NCBI GenBank assembly: GCA_026195755.1
Contig: JAPHRL010000265.1
Span: forward strand, 1 to 14,615
Length of the DNA: 14,615 nucleotides
DNA from: Kangiella sp.
Lineage (GTDB): Bacteria > Pseudomonadota > Gammaproteobacteria > Enterobacterales > Kangiellaceae
Direction: 5' to 3'
Shown here: one piece after another, positions 1 to 7,105 of the stretch
How the letters are laid out: each line of letters starts with the position of its first letter
How positions within the stretch are numbered: position 1 is the stretch's first letter
Notes under the pieces: model-generated
Database searches by the model: none
The model's input: the letters and a program-made list of their open reading frames with translations, nothing else
What the model was told of the DNA's origin: nothing
Program-made: the position numbers and the translations under genes

Positions 1-496
1 GCTCAATCAGAGTCGCCAATGCATCAGGCTCCAAAGCAACGCCAAGCTGGCGTGCGCGAGTCGATAACCAGCTACCCAGCCGCTCAGCTGGCACCGGCCA
101 GGCTTCCACCACCAAGCCTTTCTGCTCAACAGTTTTATACCAGGCCAGACGTTTTTCAGAGGACAGTTTTGGCGCAGTGATCAGCAGTACATCCTGCGGC
201 TCACTGTTAATAAAAGATTGGATAAATTCGCCATGCGCTTTTTTGATACTTTTATCAAAGCGCCACTCAAGCAAGCGACTCTCGGCGAATAAAGACATGG
301 TGCCGGCCTGATCTGTTAGCGGGTTACCAGTTCCCGCTTCTTCAATAATTTGTCGTTCGAGTAGTCCCTGCTGCTTGCAGTAAGCACGGATAGCGTCAAC
401 TGCTTCCATCTTTTGCAAAGGCTCGTCCCCAGCAACCAGATAAACCGGATATAGTGTATTAAGGTTTTTTTCCAGCTGTTCGGGATAAATTTTCAC
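1..496 (-). CDS. holA: DNA polymerase III subunit delta (HolA), 3' part cut off by window edge
   Basis: The delta subunit is part of the clamp-loader complex; it binds and opens the beta sliding clamp during chromosome replication. Only the first 165 residues are visible, about half of the usual 340. They start MKIYPEQLEKNLNTL and run into VYLVAGDEPL (residues 18-27), the family's N-terminal pattern, with no Walker A motif, as expected for delta. The start is a GTG at 494-496. A purine-rich AGGAGA (508-513, complement) lies 11 bases upstream and overlaps the lptE stop codon, so translation is probably linked to lptE. The gap to lptE is 15 bases. The order leuS-lptE-holA is the conserved gammaproteobacterial arrangement, which supports the identification. 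The gene would be transcribed from upstream of leuS. Confidence 0.93.
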   Translation of the reverse strand, partial: MKIYPEQLEKNLNTLYPVYLVAGDEPLQKMEAVDAIRAYCKQQGLLERQIIEEAGTGNPLTDQAGTMSLFAESRLLEWRFDKSIKKAHGEFIQSFINSEPQDVLLITAPKLSSEKRLAWYKTVEQKGLVVEAWPVPAERLGSWLSTRARQLGVALEPDALATLIE

Positions 497-511
497 GCTT
501 TACGATTTCTC

Positions 512-1015
512 CTAGCGACTCACAGTGCCAGCAACCTGCAATAACAATCGACCAATCACTTCTTCATGCATATCGGCAATCAATCGCTGCTGCTCACGCT
601 CCTGACCTGATTCAAGATTACGCTCATAAGCAAATTCACGACGACTAGTCATGTGTTGTGTTTCTGGCTCCTGCTCGGAGACCATCTCTGGAATCAGCAT
701 CTGATATTCAAGGGTAAAAATTAGTTCCAGCTCAGCGGCACGACCTAAACTATCACGCGCCACAGTACGACGTTCAACGTCGTAATTAACAATCGCCAAT
801 TGTAACTCAGACAACTCCGGCTCATCGACTAACTGTGCTCCTTGATAAGCCAGTCGCTGTTGCAAGCGACGCTCAAAATCTGCATTCATGTTTTGACTGA
901 TCAACCAGACTTCAGTATTCGATAAATCAGCACCTTGTCCACGCAGTTGGAAACCGCAGGCACTCAAACCAATGATCACTGTTGTTAGCAATGACAAAAG
1001 ACTTAATCGTTTCAT
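512..1015 (-). CDS. lptE: LPS-assembly lipoprotein LptE
   Basis: LptE is an outer-membrane lipoprotein that plugs the LptD barrel and helps insert lipopolysaccharide into the outer leaflet. The 167-residue product has a signal peptide with lipobox LSAC; the lipidated cysteine is C20, followed by GFQLRG, the family hallmark. The rest has the typical alternation of strands and a charged helical C-terminus. An upstream in-frame start at 1069 would add 18 residues before the signal peptide. I prefer the ATG at 1013-1015 because AAGGAAG lies about 6 bases upstream and the signal peptide then begins MKRLSLL. It lies 54 bases downstream of leuS and 15 bases upstream of holA, within one operon. Length is close to the family norm. 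Confidence 0.92.
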   Translation of the reverse strand: MKRLSLLSLLTTVIIGLSACGFQLRGQGADLSNTEVWLISQNMNADFERRLQQRLAYQGAQLVDEPELSELQLAIVNYDVERRTVARDSLGRAAELELIFTLEYQMLIPEMVSEQEPETQHMTSRREFAYERNLESGQEREQQRLIADMHEEVIGRLLLQVAGTVSR

Positions 1016-1069
1016 CAGTATCTTCCTTTGGTTTCCTATTACGCTACAATCATCGTGGTTGCGACCCAA

Positions 1070-3703
1070 TTAATTAGCAACAATGTTTACCAGTTTACCT
1101 GGCACCACAATCACTTTGCGAACCGTATTATCAGCAATAAATTTCTGTACATGTTCATCGGCCATGGCCAGTTTTTCGACCTCGTCTTTGCTGGCATCAG
1201 CAGCAACAGTGATCTTGGCACGCACCTTGCCATTAACCTGCACAATGATCAGCTTTTCATCCTGGACCATCGCCGATTTATCGGCTACTGGCCACTGCGC
1301 ATCAACCACATCACCGCGTTCTTCATTAACCAGTCCGCCCAACGACTGCCACAACACTGTACAGATATGTGGCACGATTGGCGCCAACATGGCAACCGCC
1401 GCATCCAGCGCTTCCTGCACTACCGCACGGTCCTGCTCGCTCGACTCTTCGGCTTTGCTGACGTGATTTAACAATTCCATCACCGCAGCAATCGCCGTAT
1501 TAAAGGTATAGCGACGTGCATAATCGTCAGTGACTTTAGCAATGGTTTCGTGGGTTTTGCGACGCAACGCTTTTTGATCGCTGTTCAAGCTTGCCACATC
1601 CAGCTTGGCCACTTGGCCTTTTTGTTGATGGCTTTGCACCAGTTTCCACAGGCGACGCAAGAAACGCAACGAACCTTCCACTGCAGAATCCTGCCACTCC
1701 AGCGCCTGATCCGGCGGCGAAGCAAACATGGTATACAAGCGCATGGTATCAGCACCATACTCATCAACCATCGACTGCGGGTCGATACCATTATTTTTGG
1801 ACTTGGACATTTTAGTCATACCGGCATGAGTCACCTCACGGCCTTCGCTGTCCACAGCCTTAATAATTCGTCCTTTATCATCACGCTCAACCACTTCAAC
1901 TTCAAGCGGTGAAACCCAATGACGGGCACCCTTGTCATCGGTGTAATAAAAAGCATCCGCCAGCACCATGCCCTGACACAATAATTGCTTAGCAGGCTCA
2001 TCAGAATTCACAAGCCCTGCATCGCGCAATAATTTGTGGAAGAAACGGAAATACATCAAATGCATGGTGGCGTGTTCGATACCACCAATATATTGATCCA
2101 CTGGCAGCCAGTAATTGGCCTGCTCAGGATTTAACATACCCTCGTCATAACCGGTGCTGGTGTAACGCGCGTAATACCAGCTCGACTCCATAAAGGTATC
2201 GAAAGTATCTGTCTCACGGATACCTTCAACGCCATCAACCATCGCCTTTTTCCACTCTTCATCAGTGTTCAATGGGCTGGTCACGCCATCCATCACTACA
2301 TCTTCAGGCAAGCGAACCGGCAACTGATCTTCTGGCGCTGGAACTACTGAACCATCCGGCATATTGATCATCGGGATCGGCGCGCCCCAATAACGCTGAC
2401 GGGAAACACCCCAGTCACGCAGACGGTAATTGACCGTCTTTTTGCCTTTGCCTTCGGCTTCTAACTTTTCAGTGATGGCAGCAAATGCTTTGTCAAAATC
2501 CAGACCATCGAATTCGCCAGAATTAAACAGAATACCTTTCTCGGTATGTGCCTGTTCGCTGATATCCAGTTCAGAACCATCAGCAGGTTTTACGACTGGC
2601 GCGATATCAATACCGTATTTAGTCGCGAACTCATAGTCGCGCTGGTCATGTCCCGGAACCGCCATCACGGCGCCCGTGCCATAATCCATCAATACGAAAT
2701 TCGCCACCCACACCGGCACTTTCTTACCGCTCAATGGGTGAATCGCATAAACACCCGTTGGCATACCTTTCTTTTCCATCGTCGCCATGTCTGCTTCGGA
2801 CAGCTTGCTGTGTCGGCATTCGTCAACGAATGCCGCTAGCTCAGGGCTGCTCTTGGCTGCTTTAGTCGCTAATGGATGCGCCGCAGCTACAGCCAGGTAA
2901 GTCACACCGTAAAGCGTATCAGGTCGCGTGGTATAAACATGCAACGGCTCAATGCCATTACCATTATCGCTCTCAACCGAGAACTCAACCTCCACGCCTT
3001 CCGAGCGGCCAATCCAGTTGCGCTGCATGGTTTTAACCATCTCAGGCCAGCCATCCAGCTTATCCAGATCATTCAACAATTCTTCGGCATAGGCCGTGAT
3101 CTTAATGAACCACTGCGGAATCTCTTTCTGCTCAACCGGCGTATCACAGCGCCAGCAGGCACCATCAACCACCTGCTCATTGGCCAGAACCGTCTGGTCA
3201 TTCGGGCACCAGTTGACCGATGAGGTCTTCTTATAGACCAGACCCTTCTCATACAACTTGGTGAAGAACCACTGCTCCCAGCGATAATACTCAGGCTTAC
3301 AGGTCGCCAGCTCGCGATCCCAATCGTAAGCAAAGCCCAGCATTTTCAGCTGACCTTTCATGTATTCGATATTTTCATAGGTCCAGGGCGCGGGCGAAGC
3401 TTTGTTCTTGACCGCCGCATTTTCCGCCGGCAAACCAAACGCATCCCAACCAATCGGCTGCAACACATTCTTGCCCTGCATCCGCTGGAAACGTGAAATC
3501 ACATCACCAATGGTGTAGTTACGCACATGGCCCATGTGCAAACGGCCACTCGGATACGGAAACATGCTCAAGCAGTAATACTTTTCACGGGAAGCATCTT
3601 CCACCGCTTTAAAAGTCTTATTTTGCTGCCACTTTTGCTGGATTTTTCCTTCAATTTCAGAAGGTTGATAATGTTCTGGTAGAGATTGTTCTGATAGTTG
3701 CAT
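1070..3703 (-). CDS. leuS: Leucyl-tRNA synthetase
   Basis: This class I aminoacyl-tRNA synthetase charges tRNA-Leu in the cytoplasm. At 877 residues it is slightly longer than the 860 of E. coli, mainly through an N-terminal extension (MQLSEQSLPE before HYQPSEIEG). The HIGH signature appears as HMGH at 56-59 and the KMSKS loop is intact at 631-635. The CP1 editing domain is present: TTRPDT ends at T263 and GHDQRD ends at D356, matching the threonine and aspartate needed to hydrolyse mischarged tRNA. Cysteines C166, C183 and C186 match the zinc-binding insert. WCPNDQTVLANEQV and IPQWFIKITAYA are family blocks. The next in-frame Met is residue 47, past conserved sequence, so this start is the only reasonable one, although no strong ribosome binding site is visible. 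It is the first gene of leuS-lptE-holA. Confidence 0.98.
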   Translation of the reverse strand: MQLSEQSLPEHYQPSEIEGKIQQKWQQNKTFKAVEDASREKYYCLSMFPYPSGRLHMGHVRNYTIGDVISRFQRMQGKNVLQPIGWDAFGLPAENAAVKNKASPAPWTYENIEYMKGQLKMLGFAYDWDRELATCKPEYYRWEQWFFTKLYEKGLVYKKTSSVNWCPNDQTVLANEQVVDGACWRCDTPVEQKEIPQWFIKITAYAEELLNDLDKLDGWPEMVKTMQRNWIGRSEGVEVEFSVESDNGNGIEPLHVYTTRPDTLYGVTYLAVAAAHPLATKAAKSSPELAAFVDECRHSKLSEADMATMEKKGMPTGVYAIHPLSGKKVPVWVANFVLMDYGTGAVMAVPGHDQRDYEFATKYGIDIAPVVKPADGSELDISEQAHTEKGILFNSGEFDGLDFDKAFAAITEKLEAEGKGKKTVNYRLRDWGVSRQRYWGAPIPMINMPDGSVVPAPEDQLPVRLPEDVVMDGVTSPLNTDEEWKKAMVDGVEGIRETDTFDTFMESSWYYARYTSTGYDEGMLNPEQANYWLPVDQYIGGIEHATMHLMYFRFFHKLLRDAGLVNSDEPAKQLLCQGMVLADAFYYTDDKGARHWVSPLEVEVVERDDKGRIIKAVDSEGREVTHAGMTKMSKSKNNGIDPQSMVDEYGADTMRLYTMFASPPDQALEWQDSAVEGSLRFLRRLWKLVQSHQQKGQVAKLDVASLNSDQKALRRKTHETIAKVTDDYARRYTFNTAIAAVMELLNHVSKAEESSEQDRAVVQEALDAAVAMLAPIVPHICTVLWQSLGGLVNEERGDVVDAQWPVADKSAMVQDEKLIIVQVNGKVRAKITVAADASKDEVEKLAMADEHVQKFIADNTVRKVIVVPGKLVNIVAN

Positions 3704-3772
3704 TGCTTGCAGATTCTTGAATTAATGATTCGTTACAGGCCCATCGCTACGGCCCACCGACACAAGCCTCTA

Positions 3773-3801
3773 AGGATACCTGAGTGACCCAATCGCAACA
3801 A
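3773..3801 (-). promoter_or_regulatory. Candidate sigma-70 promoter for leuS-lptE-holA
   Basis: Read on the minus strand, TTGTTG (3796-3801) is followed after exactly 17 bases by TATCCT (3773-3778). Transcription would start near 3766, giving a leader of roughly 60 bases before the leuS ATG. Both boxes are imperfect matches to consensus, and the call rests on spacing and position only. Confidence 0.4.
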
Positions 3802-3809
3802 GCGCAAAT

Positions 3810-3836
3810 CCCCGTAAAATGAAGGTTTTAGCGGGG
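3810..3836. terminator. Stem-loop upstream of the leuS promoter
   Basis: CCCCGTAAAA (3810-3819) pairs with TTTTAGCGGGG (3826-3836) with one bulged base around a 6-base loop. A flanking AAA/TTT could extend the stem. Short T-containing stretches on both sides make it look like a weak bidirectional terminator, but neither strand has a long T-run. It lies just upstream of the leuS promoter, where no minus-strand gene now ends. It may be left from an arrangement in which a gene upstream of leuS ended here. The remainder of 3704-3976 holds the leuS leader and promoter and the upstream region of the metallopeptidase-like gene. Confidence 0.35.
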
Positions 3837-3936
3837 TTTAGAATCATTAGAATGGAGCAGCCAGAAAGTTAGCAGGCTATTCCTAGTCATGATGCATCAG
3901 CCAACCCGTTGCACAGTATCGGGTAAAAAAACATCA

Positions 3937-3942
3937 TATACT
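3937..3942 (+). promoter_or_regulatory. Possible -10 element for the plus-strand exported protein gene
   Basis: TATACT lies 34 bases upstream of the ATG at 3977, so the transcript would have a short leader. No convincing -35 hexamer sits at 16-18 bases; TTGCAC at 3909-3914 is too far away, at 22. This is a weak call. Confidence 0.25.
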
Positions 3943-3976
3943 TACTCTACAGATTACATCAATTCTGACAGGTGCT

Positions 3977-5827
3977 ATGAAAATGAATACAGATCCGCTT
4001 CCTACGTTTCAGCTCTCTTCGATTGGTTTGATGCAAAGATGTTGGAAATGGCTCCGTTCTTTGAGGGTGTTGGGGCTTATCACAGCAATGTTGTGTGTAC
4101 CGATTGCTAATGCTATCTGCACAACCCCTTCAGGTGTTGCCCCACCTCCCGGTGTCTGGGATGCTCATATGAACGAAATTGTAAATATGGGGACTCTTCA
4201 ACGTGCCGACTTTCAGATTGGTGATCAGGTCATCTACCGGATACGTAAACACGCTGATGAAGGCACCAGGGATCGTATGCTTGAACGGTTGCGAGCCATA
4301 GCCCCAGAAATTAAAGAGTTACAAAGCTACTTTGATACCCCGCCTGATCGAGCTGTGTTATTGGTCGAAAGCGAACTTGATCTTCTGGGCGATACATTGG
4401 CTTTCACGCAGTGTGCTAAAAAAGATAGAAAACATGACCTATCAAATTACGTTGATGAGGGTGAAGACCTTGATGTTAAATTACCAGAAGGATTGTGCCT
4501 GGTTGTGGTTCGTCCGCACACCATTGTTGGTGAACGAAAGACCCGCTTTGCGTTGGCTCATGAGTGGATGCACACCATGCAGAATGGTGCTTATAGACCA
4601 GCGATGAGAGAACTGTGGTGGGTAGAAGGGGCCGCCGAATGGGCGGCACACAAAATTGTCCCGGGCGCAACCGAACGTGACAACAAGATTGAACAATTCT
4701 TCGAACGTCAGCCTGAATGCTCACTCACCCAGCACAGCTATGACGCGCAGCCCTTCTTTTTCTGGGGTGATCAGCAGTTTGATACCAGCTGGGGGATTTC
4801 CCTTGGTATGGGTGGTCGTGAATATCTGAAGGAGCCTAGCCGCGCTGCCGAAATTCTGCCACCGGAGCGTTGGCTTGACTGGGCGATTGCTCAGGCCGAG
4901 CAGACCATCACCATGCCGGACGGCCGCCCCCTCCCGTTTCAGGCAGAGGTAAAGCCGCTGGATCTTGCCGAGGCTTGTGGAGCTAAAATTCAAGGACCGC
5001 CACTTTCAGTCCAGTTACGGGAAGTAACATTTCCGGAAGGTTCGGCATCACCCCTAACCATCGAGCCCAATGATGCACAGCTCGCCTACAAAGACTCAGA
5101 GGACAACTGGATTCGGGTGACAGAAACGGTGGAGCTGGGACCATCAAGCTCCCCGGTTTTGTTCGCAGCAATCATGCCCTCCGGTCATAACTTGGATGTC
5201 AATCTTACGCTGAATAACACAGACGGTTTAACCTGTGGCTGTCATATCGGTCGCTGGACAGAAATGGCAACAGCCGACTCTGAAGCCGAAGATACTTTCG
5301 ACGGTGCGCTTGAGGCGATTGAAATGTACCGGGCAATGGTGCCACCTGATCAGCTTGAAGATCTGGAAAAAGCCAAGCGCATGATCGAAGCAGCAGACAC
5401 CAAAGACCGTTTTCGTTTCAGAGGTGCCACGAAACAGATCTTCGAAATGGACGGCGGAGTCGTCAACTACGATAACGATGGCCCGATTGTGACATTTGAA
5501 AGAGGCGGCACCTTCCGCATCGAAGACCCACACATGATTAGTGACGGCAAAACCACAGTTGATTACAACACCTACATCCACTCTGGTCTTTGGAAAGTTG
5601 AAGATGGCATTCTCAAGATTGATCTCCAAAAGTTTACTTATGTCGGAACGGTCGAAGGACCAGCGTCAGATGAGCCGCAGGAACTTTCCGGAAGTAATAA
5701 ACATTCATCTTATGTTGGCGGTGGTGGCGACTGGATCGTATCCTGTGAAGACACTGGCACCAGGCTTATTCCAGCCGACGAAAGAGAACGCGGCCCAGGC
5801 CGTGATGCAGTATTAAGACCGCATTAA
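3977..5827 (+). CDS. Exported protein with zinc-metallopeptidase (HExxH) signature
   Basis: I do not recognise a named family. The 616-residue product begins with a long N-region and a hydrophobic segment (about 31-46) ending PIANA, which fits Sec export with cleavage after A46. HEWMH lies at 195-199. WWVEGAAEW follows at 214-222, so E217 is 18 residues after H199. This spacing and the EGxAE context match gluzincin-type zinc peptidases, with H195 and H199 as metal ligands, E196 as catalytic base and E217 as likely third ligand. The mature part has eight cysteines (48, 146, 174, 248, 334, 420, 422, 590), suiting an oxidising periplasmic or extracellular location. After the catalytic region come a beta-rich stretch (about 343-425), a charged helix (about 443-475) and a C-terminal beta-rich domain containing GLWKVEDGILKI. 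The start is a little uncertain: ACAGG lies 4 bases upstream of this ATG and another ATG follows two codons later. It is the window's only plus-strand gene and stands alone. Peptidase activity is inferred. Confidence 0.85.
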   Translation: MKMNTDPLPTFQLSSIGLMQRCWKWLRSLRVLGLITAMLCVPIANAICTTPSGVAPPPGVWDAHMNEIVNMGTLQRADFQIGDQVIYRIRKHADEGTRDRMLERLRAIAPEIKELQSYFDTPPDRAVLLVESELDLLGDTLAFTQCAKKDRKHDLSNYVDEGEDLDVKLPEGLCLVVVRPHTIVGERKTRFALAHEWMHTMQNGAYRPAMRELWWVEGAAEWAAHKIVPGATERDNKIEQFFERQPECSLTQHSYDAQPFFFWGDQQFDTSWGISLGMGGREYLKEPSRAAEILPPERWLDWAIAQAEQTITMPDGRPLPFQAEVKPLDLAEACGAKIQGPPLSVQLREVTFPEGSASPLTIEPNDAQLAYKDSEDNWIRVTETVELGPSSSPVLFAAIMPSGHNLDVNLTLNNTDGLTCGCHIGRWTEMATADSEAEDTFDGALEAIEMYRAMVPPDQLEDLEKAKRMIEAADTKDRFRFRGATKQIFEMDGGVVNYDNDGPIVTFERGGTFRIEDPHMISDGKTTVDYNTYIHSGLWKVEDGILKIDLQKFTYVGTVEGPASDEPQELSGSNKHSSYVGGGGDWIVSCEDTGTRLIPADERERGPGRDAVLRPH

Positions 5828-5865
5828 TTAAATTATGCTGATCAGTGATTAGGAAAGTATTGGAA

Positions 5866-5893
5866 CCCACAAGCTTGAGTTGAGAGTTGTGGG
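5866..5893. terminator. Stem-loop between convergent genes
   Basis: CCCACAA (5866-5872) and TTGTGGG (5887-5893) form a perfect 7-bp stem with a 14-base loop, midway in the 122-bp gap between two genes that end facing each other. No clear T-run follows on either strand, so termination is suggested by position and stem only. Confidence 0.3.
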
Positions 5894-5949
5894 CATCCGA
5901 TCTTGGTCAGAATTTAATTAGGTAACTCTGCATCACTATAGAAAAGAGC

Positions 5950-6489
5950 TTACTCAATGATGCCAAGTCCTGCGGGGGGCTCACTCCTCTTTATTCTTGA
6001 GCCTGTGTATTGCTGCTTTTTATTGTGCTCTTCTAATATCTTTTTTAAATCAAGTGGTTTGTATTTCATATCAATTCTAATACCAGTTGGAATCATTCGA
6101 ATAGCTGAAGAATAAAGCTCATCAACTTGGTTGATTCCCGTGTCTGGCAACTCACTCATCACTTGTTCAATAAAATTACTTTTCCTTCTAGTGAGTATTT
6201 TTGTATTTGCAATTCTAGCCCAGACCACAGCATATACCTTGTTTGGCTCAATATAATTCTCTAAACCCTGGTTGTAATATTGTGCGAGTTTGAACTGTGC
6301 TCGGTAATCACCTTTAAAAGCCAAGTTACAAAAAATATCAAACGCATATTCCGGCTCACCTGATTTCTCAGCTACTATCCCAGCTTTATACGGGAAAAAA
6401 GTGTCAATTTTTTTGCAAGCACCGTCACTCTGATTTGAGTACACAAAAGAGGAGTATAGAAATAAAGTAATAAACATTAATTTTTTCAT
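5950..6489 (-). CDS. Exported Sel1-like repeat protein, function unknown
   Basis: The 179-residue product starts with a classical signal peptide (MKKLMFITLF to about YS at 17-18) and has no lipobox, so it is probably periplasmic. Residues about 55-97, containing KGDYRAQFKLAQYYNQG and a following VWARIA, fit one Sel1-type TPR repeat: the A-x-GD-x-AQ-x-LA-x-Y-x-G pattern and then a W-x-x-x-A helix. Sel1 repeats mediate protein contacts. Two cysteines (C25, C54) of the mature part could form a disulfide. The rest, including a lysine/arginine-rich C-terminus, resembles nothing I know. An in-frame GTG at 6498 exists, but I chose the ATG at 6487-6489 because it overlaps the stop of the preceding lipoprotein gene as ATGA, the usual sign of translational coupling. 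The DNA is visibly more AT-rich than the leuS or phoH genes. Confidence 0.75.
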   Translation of the reverse strand: MKKLMFITLFLYSSFVYSNQSDGACKKIDTFFPYKAGIVAEKSGEPEYAFDIFCNLAFKGDYRAQFKLAQYYNQGLENYIEPNKVYAVVWARIANTKILTRRKSNFIEQVMSELPDTGINQVDELYSSAIRMIPTGIRIDMKYKPLDLKKILEEHNKKQQYTGSRIKRSEPPAGLGIIE

Positions 6490-6959
6490 AGTGAACACTC
6501 GCTATTAACAAACTTTTTGCATAATACTGGATGGTCTACTCTCAACAAATCAACATATTTTTTGTAGTTAGGGTATGACCTGGTTACTGGGTTTCTTACT
6601 AAGAACTCATTAAAGTAGTTTAATTCATTAGCTTCAATATATGTGCAGAAACCTTTATCAGTGTAATCAATTCGTAAGTCGTATACGTCAAACCCGATAA
6701 AACAATACTCTCCCTCAGGCAACTGTAAGGTTATTTGACTCGTTCCCTTTTTTACACTTCCAATATAAAAAGTTTGATCAGTTTCAACACTCAGCATTTG
6801 AATGGCGTATAAAGGATCTAGTGTGTTAATTACCAATCCTAAATAACCCTCATTACTTTTTAGGGGTACTAGCTCCGCATTTGGTTTCAACTTGTATTCA
6901 CTTGCGCACGATGTAATAAACATTAAACAGCTTATTATGATTAACTTCCTCACCCTCAT
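6486..6959 (-). CDS. Predicted outer-membrane lipoprotein, function unknown
   Basis: The 157-residue product has a short charged N-terminus, a hydrophobic segment and lipobox ITSC with lipidated C18. The next residue is Ala, not Asp, so by the Lol rule it should go to the outer membrane. The mature part looks beta-rich: GYLGLVINT (38-46), then a strand-turn region ending LPEGEYCF (80-87), a PxGxY turn common in small immunoglobulin-like lipoprotein domains. Cysteines at 86, 105, 147 and 155 could pair. I cannot assign a family. The gene overlaps the downstream Sel1-like gene by four bases (ATGA), so the two are probably made together. The start is ambiguous: AGG sits only one base before the ATG at 6957-6959, whereas the GTG at 6951-6953 has AGGA six bases upstream and would remove two residues. 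The region is AT-rich. Confidence 0.75.
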   Translation of the reverse strand: MRVRKLIIISCLMFITSCASEYKLKPNAELVPLKSNEGYLGLVINTLDPLYAIQMLSVETDQTFYIGSVKKGTSQITLQLPEGEYCFIGFDVYDLRIDYTDKGFCTYIEANELNYFNEFLVRNPVTRSYPNYKKYVDLLRVDHPVLCKKFVNSECSL

Positions 6960-6977
6960 TCCTCACTTACTTTTAGT

Positions 6978-6983
6978 TTTATA
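6978..6983 (-). promoter_or_regulatory. Possible -10 element for the lipoprotein/Sel1-like pair
   Basis: TATAAA on the minus strand lies 18 bases before the ATG at 6959, within the 146-bp gap that separates this pair from the lnt-linked lipoprotein gene. No good -35 box is visible. The leader would be very short. Confidence 0.25.
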
Positions 6984-6999
6984 CTAACTTAGAATGCTT

Positions 7000-7039
7000 T
7001 AAACCACATAAATAATCACTATTTGATCCTAAACCACAT
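7000..7039. repeat. Two direct copies of a 10-bp motif, 30 bp apart
   Basis: TAAACCACAT occurs at 7000-7009 and again at 7030-7039; on the minus strand it reads ATGTGGTTTA. The copies are exactly 30 bp apart, start to start, close to three helical turns, upstream of the lipoprotein/Sel1-like pair. This could be a tandem operator or chance in AT-rich DNA. Confidence 0.3.
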
Positions 7040-7064
7040 GCCAAATCCCAGCAGCCGAAATCAA

Positions 7065-7091
7065 TGGGGTTACAGTCTCGAAGACTCCCCA
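7065..7091 (-). terminator. Stem-loop after the lnt-linked lipoprotein gene
   Basis: On the plus strand TGGGG (7065-7069) pairs with CCCCA (7087-7091), and AGTCT (7074-7078) with AGACT (7082-7086) around a CGA loop. A four-base bulge (7070-7073) sits on one side only. It lies 15 bases after the stop of the lipoprotein gene that overlaps lnt, so it may end that transcript or protect its 3' end. There is no following T-run, so a Rho-independent role is uncertain. Confidence 0.35.
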
Positions 7092-7105
7092 ATCTGTAGT
7101 ACAAT

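Noticed and set aside
1028..1471. A 147-codon plus-strand open frame opposite the 3' end of leuS
   Set aside because: It lies antisense to the well-supported leuS and overlaps the lptE/leuS junction; its composition is that of a complementary shadow.
3721..3766. Possible leucine-type attenuator or T-box in the leuS leader
   Set aside because: There is no leader peptide rich in Leu codons, no T-box motif, and only a 4-bp GGCC self-pairing in the short leader.
3889..4110. A 73-codon plus-strand frame overlapping the start of the exported protein gene
   Set aside because: It is out of frame with the exported protein and covers its promoter and signal-peptide region; no recognisable features.
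5228..5629. A 133-codon minus-strand open frame inside the metallopeptidase-like gene
   Set aside because: It is opposite a coherent exported protein with a signal peptide and conserved-looking motifs; no signal, family or start site supports it.
6960..7105. Small gene in the 146-bp gap between the two lipoprotein genes
   Set aside because: I saw no frame with a start and a ribosome binding site; the gap is explained by a stem-loop, a short direct repeat and a possible -10 box.
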